From Nitrosomonas sp. (lineage in GTDB: Bacteria > Pseudomonadota > Gammaproteobacteria > Burkholderiales > Nitrosomonadaceae): 64,000 nt of DNA. A program made the translations under genes and the position numbers. A model generated the notes under the pieces. That model made no database searches, was not told the DNA's origin, and saw only the letters and a program-made list of their open reading frames with translations. Below are positions 61,216 to 64,000 of this stretch, piece by piece. Each line of letters starts with the position of its first letter. The stretch's first letter is position 1. The stretch is from positions 2,637,485-2,701,484 of the forward strand of contig JALDQW010000001.1 of assembly GCA_031316255.1 (NCBI GenBank), in the 5' to 3' direction.

Positions 61216-62574
61216 CTATTTTTTAGAAATGTCCTTGTGCTGTTTGCTGACCAGGTTCCGTATGCCTCTGACCGCAAAAAAAACACTGATTACGACAACG
61301 GGGACAGCGATGCCGGTCAGCAGTTCTACATTAATCATGTATCCCGCTGCCTTGATCGCTTTTAACCCGTAGCCGATCAAACCCAGCAGATAATAGCTCA
61401 GCACGACGACCGACAAACCTTCGACTGTTTCCTGCAGGCGCAGTTGCACATGCGCGCGGGCATCCATGGATTTCAGCAAGTCGCGAATCTGCGCCTCCAT
61501 GGAGATATCGACGCGCGTTCTGAGTAATTCGGATGCGCGGGCAACATGCAGCGATAGATTTTCCAGTTTGGAATGCACCAGTTCGCATGTACCCATAGCG
61601 GACGACAAGCGCTGTATCATGAATTCCTGCAGCATCTGCAAGCCTTCAATGCGTTCCTCGCGCAGTTCGGTGATACGCAGTTTTACAATATCGTAATAAG
61701 CGCGGGAGGCATTGAACCGGTGGCTGGTCTGAGCGGACAAAACCTCAATTTCAGCGGCCAGGATGGTTAATTCGGTCAGTAGCCGTTGTTCGTCATCAAT
61801 GTTGGTGAGTTCGGTGTTTCTTAGCGACGCCAGACGATGATCGGCTTTTGCCAATTTAGGAATCATATCGCGCGTCAAGGGTAACGGCAGCATGGCCAGC
61901 ATGCGATAGGTTTCAATTTCAAGCAGGCGCTGCACCAGACGGCCGACCTGTCGGCTGCGCAGGTTATCGTCATGAACCAGAATGCGGCCAAAACCATCTT
62001 CATGGATTTGATTGTCACTCCACACACTGGCGCTTCCCCCAGCTACTTTTGAGCCAATGACGGTATTCGATGAAAAAATTTGCGCCAGTTCGCTCAGGCT
62101 TCGTTTGGGGCGTGAACGGTCATCTAACGCAATATGGGTGGCAACAAGCACTTCGCCAGGTAAACTGGCCAGCCATTTATGCGGTAGACGTTTGATTGGC
62201 GGCTGTTCAAAAGGGATTTCAAAAGTGCTCGCCTGATAAACCGTGTAGGTTGAATATTCGGTATGCCGTTCCCAGCGCAATTGTAATTCACCCAGGTGTG
62301 CGGTGAATTCGTTTTCATGATTATTGGGCGGTGAAATATTATATTGCTCGCATAATTCGGCGACCAGTTGCCGTTCCTGATCTACCGATTGCCGGTCAGA
62401 CAGCAAGACCAAATGAGAAAGCTGTGCGGGTATTGTGAGTAATTCATAGGCGATTGCATTGAGCTCGCTATATAGCTCTGTTCTTTGCGGATATTGAATA
62501 ATGCCCAGCGAATTGCGTGTCCGGTCATGTTCAGACTGGGGGGTTGGTTGTAACGGCGAAGTATCAGGATTCAT
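61216..62574 (-). CDS. DUF3422 membrane protein
   Basis: A 452-residue protein, mostly soluble, with two C-terminal transmembrane helices (about 388-408 and 420-442, VVVLSYYLLGLIGYGL and GIAVPVVVISVFFAV). A helical region before them (about 250-380) may form a coiled coil. This matches the DUF3422 family, whose function is unknown. It is the last gene of a set with DUF2182 and DUF1326, six bases after DUF2182. Confidence 0.87.
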   Translation of the reverse strand: MNPDTSPLQPTPQSEHDRTRNSLGIIQYPQRTELYSELNAIAYELLTIPAQLSHLVLLSDRQSVDQERQLVAELCEQYNISPPNNHENEFTAHLGELQLRWERHTEYSTYTVYQASTFEIPFEQPPIKRLPHKWLASLPGEVLVATHIALDDRSRPKRSLSELAQIFSSNTVIGSKVAGGSASVWSDNQIHEDGFGRILVHDDNLRSRQVGRLVQRLLEIETYRMLAMLPLPLTRDMIPKLAKADHRLASLRNTELTNIDDEQRLLTELTILAAEIEVLSAQTSHRFNASRAYYDIVKLRITELREERIEGLQMLQEFMIQRLSSAMGTCELVHSKLENLSLHVARASELLRTRVDISMEAQIRDLLKSMDARAHVQLRLQETVEGLSVVVLSYYLLGLIGYGLKAIKAAGYMINVELLTGIAVPVVVISVFFAVRGIRNLVSKQHKDISKK

Positions 62575-62580
62575 AGAAAT

Positions 62581-63336
62581 TCACGATGATGTTTGAAAAA
62601 GCCAGATACCCCATACTATAAACAGAATGCCAATTATTTTGGAAAAAAACTGATGATGACCGGGGGTGATTTTTTCAATAAACACCAGCAATGTAATAAA
62701 AACCATGCCCAACAGGTTCATTACGCCGACAGCAAACATGAGAAGCATTTGTGCCCAGCAACAACCCAGGCACATGCCGCCGTGCTTCAAACCCATCCGG
62801 AATGCGCCTGTGGTATCTTCCCGCCATTCCGTCAATAAGAATCCCATTGGCGTGCGGCAGGACTGAAGAAAATTGTTTTTTTGCGGTGTGAACTGGTAGA
62901 TACCCGCCAGCAGAAAGATGATAGCCGCCATCAGTTCATGGCGGACATCCATCATCGGCGTTAAAAACTGCAAACCATGCAGTTGCCACTGTAACAGCGT
63001 CAAAGCAATACTGAATACCAGCCAGACCAGAAGATAAGCCAATGCAAACAGGAAACCGTAGGGGTGTGCGGTTTGATACCGCTTTTCGCAGATTTTTGTA
63101 TAGACCAGAATCATCGGAATGGCTGAGGGCAGCATCATTGCGGCCATCATGACGGCCCACATCACGTAAACCAGCCAGAAATCCATCCATTGCCATGCGG
63201 CTGTATCGGAAGGCGGCATCCACATTTCCGACATCGGCAGCGACGTCATCTGCCAGTGCTGAAAATAAAGATAACACCAGGAGGCGATAATAACGGCCAG
63301 CAGGGAAATAAAAATAATGGCCTGATTTCTTGACAT
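62581..63336 (-). CDS. DUF2182 membrane protein
   Basis: A 251-residue integral membrane protein with six or so hydrophobic helices. The MWAVMMAAMMLPSAIPM segment and HGGMCLGCCWAQMLLM region, rich in methionine and cysteine, are DUF2182 hallmarks and suggest metal handling. It pairs with DUF1326 in many genomes. The function is unknown; a role in metal transport or delivery is inferred. Confidence 0.9.
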   Translation of the reverse strand: MSRNQAIIFISLLAVIIASWCYLYFQHWQMTSLPMSEMWMPPSDTAAWQWMDFWLVYVMWAVMMAAMMLPSAIPMILVYTKICEKRYQTAHPYGFLFALAYLLVWLVFSIALTLLQWQLHGLQFLTPMMDVRHELMAAIIFLLAGIYQFTPQKNNFLQSCRTPMGFLLTEWREDTTGAFRMGLKHGGMCLGCCWAQMLLMFAVGVMNLLGMVFITLLVFIEKITPGHHQFFSKIIGILFIVWGIWLFQTSS

Positions 63337-63391
63337 GCGCTGGCGAGGAAATAGCCGGATTTAAAAATCCGGCATGGTTATATCTGGAATG

Positions 63392-64000
63392 TCAGGGTTG
63401 ATAGGTGAATTGTGAATAATAACTGTTGCGCTCAGAGAATTTCCAGGCTTTGTCATAATCATGGAATTCATAATTGACTGAACGGGCGACAACCGCCGGA
63501 TGGCTGGTGACCACGCATAAGGGTGGATTATCGATGGTTGATTCGCCGCCTTTGATACCCTGAATGCTTTCAACTTTCATATCTACGATCTCGGGTATTG
63601 TCAGTTCACGCTTATTACCGTCTATCCGGTAATCTATTTTGACTTTTTTGATACCCCATATTTCGGTGACAAAGCTCATGAGTACAGCAGGGTGTCCGCC
63701 ATGCTTGCCGCTGAAAATTTGTACGATGGCTTCAAATTGCGAATCGCTGGCGCGTTCATCAATATATAACGCCGCCTGCCAGTTACCGTCTTTCATATGT
63801 CCAGGAGAAAAACAGGCCAGTGCGACATTCAAACCATCGAGCGTTTCGCCATTTAAATGGCCGTTTTCGATATGCCAGGCAACGAACAGCTTACAGTTGC
63901 CTTCCGAAGGGGGTTGAAACCAGACACAAGGACATGCGGTTTCACAATTGCAGGCTTCAAAATAACTGCCTTGTATATTCCAGTCTGTAGAAGTATTCAT
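63392..64000 (-). CDS. DUF1326 protein
   Basis: A 202-residue protein with a cysteine-rich N-terminus (ACNCETACPCVW; C17, C19, C23, C25) that may bind a metal, and no signal peptide. This is the DUF1326 family, often encoded with DUF2182. Its start ATG is complete at the right edge of the window, but any upstream promoter lies outside. It is the first gene of the DUF1326-DUF2182-DUF3422 set. Confidence 0.9.
   Translation of the reverse strand: MNTSTDWNIQGSYFEACNCETACPCVWFQPPSEGNCKLFVAWHIENGHLNGETLDGLNVALACFSPGHMKDGNWQAALYIDERASDSQFEAIVQIFSGKHGGHPAVLMSFVTEIWGIKKVKIDYRIDGNKRELTIPEIVDMKVESIQGIKGGESTIDNPPLCVVTSHPAVVARSVNYEFHDYDKAWKFSERNSYYSQFTYQP

Overview
The window reads as chromosomal DNA of a betaproteobacterium, most likely an ammonia oxidiser of the Nitrosomonas group. 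This is inferred from gene order and protein character, not from a database search. Supporting signs are the ilvI-ilvH-ilvC-psd-pssA-leuA block, the hfq-hflX-hflK-hflC-DUF2065-hisZ-purA block, the rpoE-rseA-rseB-mucD-glutaredoxin-lepA-lepB-DUF4845-rnc-era-pdxJ-acpS-nagZ block, 6S RNA beside zapA, 4.5S RNA beside dnaX, and a periplasmic di-haem cytochrome c peroxidase. Almost everything is housekeeping. I see no prophage, CRISPR array, rRNA or tRNA gene.

Layout. 1-2.1 kb, minus strand: the start of hisB (cut by the window edge), hisC, and a type IV pilin with a good sigma-54 promoter. 2.2-7.7 kb: glnE (minus), then a Nit-type amidase and tldD (plus). 7.7-14.5 kb, plus: branched-chain amino acid synthesis interleaved with two phosphatidylethanolamine genes; leuA has a Leu-rich leader ORF and a possible attenuator in front of it. 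14.6-19.3 kb: a TlpA-like protein, a lytic transglycosylase and proS (minus), rppH, and the cytochrome c peroxidase behind two tandem terminator-like hairpins. 19.5-26.1 kb: the hfq to purA block. 26.1-26.7 kb is the only sizeable stretch without a convincing gene. 26.7-28.1 kb: a thioredoxin-fold protein and a frameshifted methyltransferase. 28.1-34.1 kb, minus: cell-division and chromosome genes (zapB-like, zapA, 6S RNA, a CDGSH protein, zipA, smc). 34.2-46.0 kb, plus: queF, the envelope-stress sigma factor module, then lepA to nagZ without recO. 46-51.7 kb, minus: a CHASE2-GGDEF-EAL protein overlapping a LysM/FecR protein, an L,D-transpeptidase and tadA. 51.7-56.6 kb: prmB (plus), then rluB, ybaB, dnaX, 4.5S RNA and two small exported or membrane proteins (minus). 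56.7-64 kb: a RecB-like/RNase H-like nuclease whose stop codon was remade by a 141-bp MITE-like insertion, a BCAM0308-family protein, sdaA, a toxin-antitoxin pair, and a DUF1326-DUF2182-DUF3422 gene set.

The most interesting signals are regulatory or structural rather than a new multigene system: the A8 slippage site in dnaX at the gamma/tau boundary, the leuA leader, the tandem terminators in front of the peroxidase, the MITE that supplies one base of a stop codon, the frameshift in the methyltransferase next to 6S RNA, and the absence of both recO and recR from their usual neighbourhoods. The CHASE2/FecR pair is the best candidate for a little-studied signalling unit.
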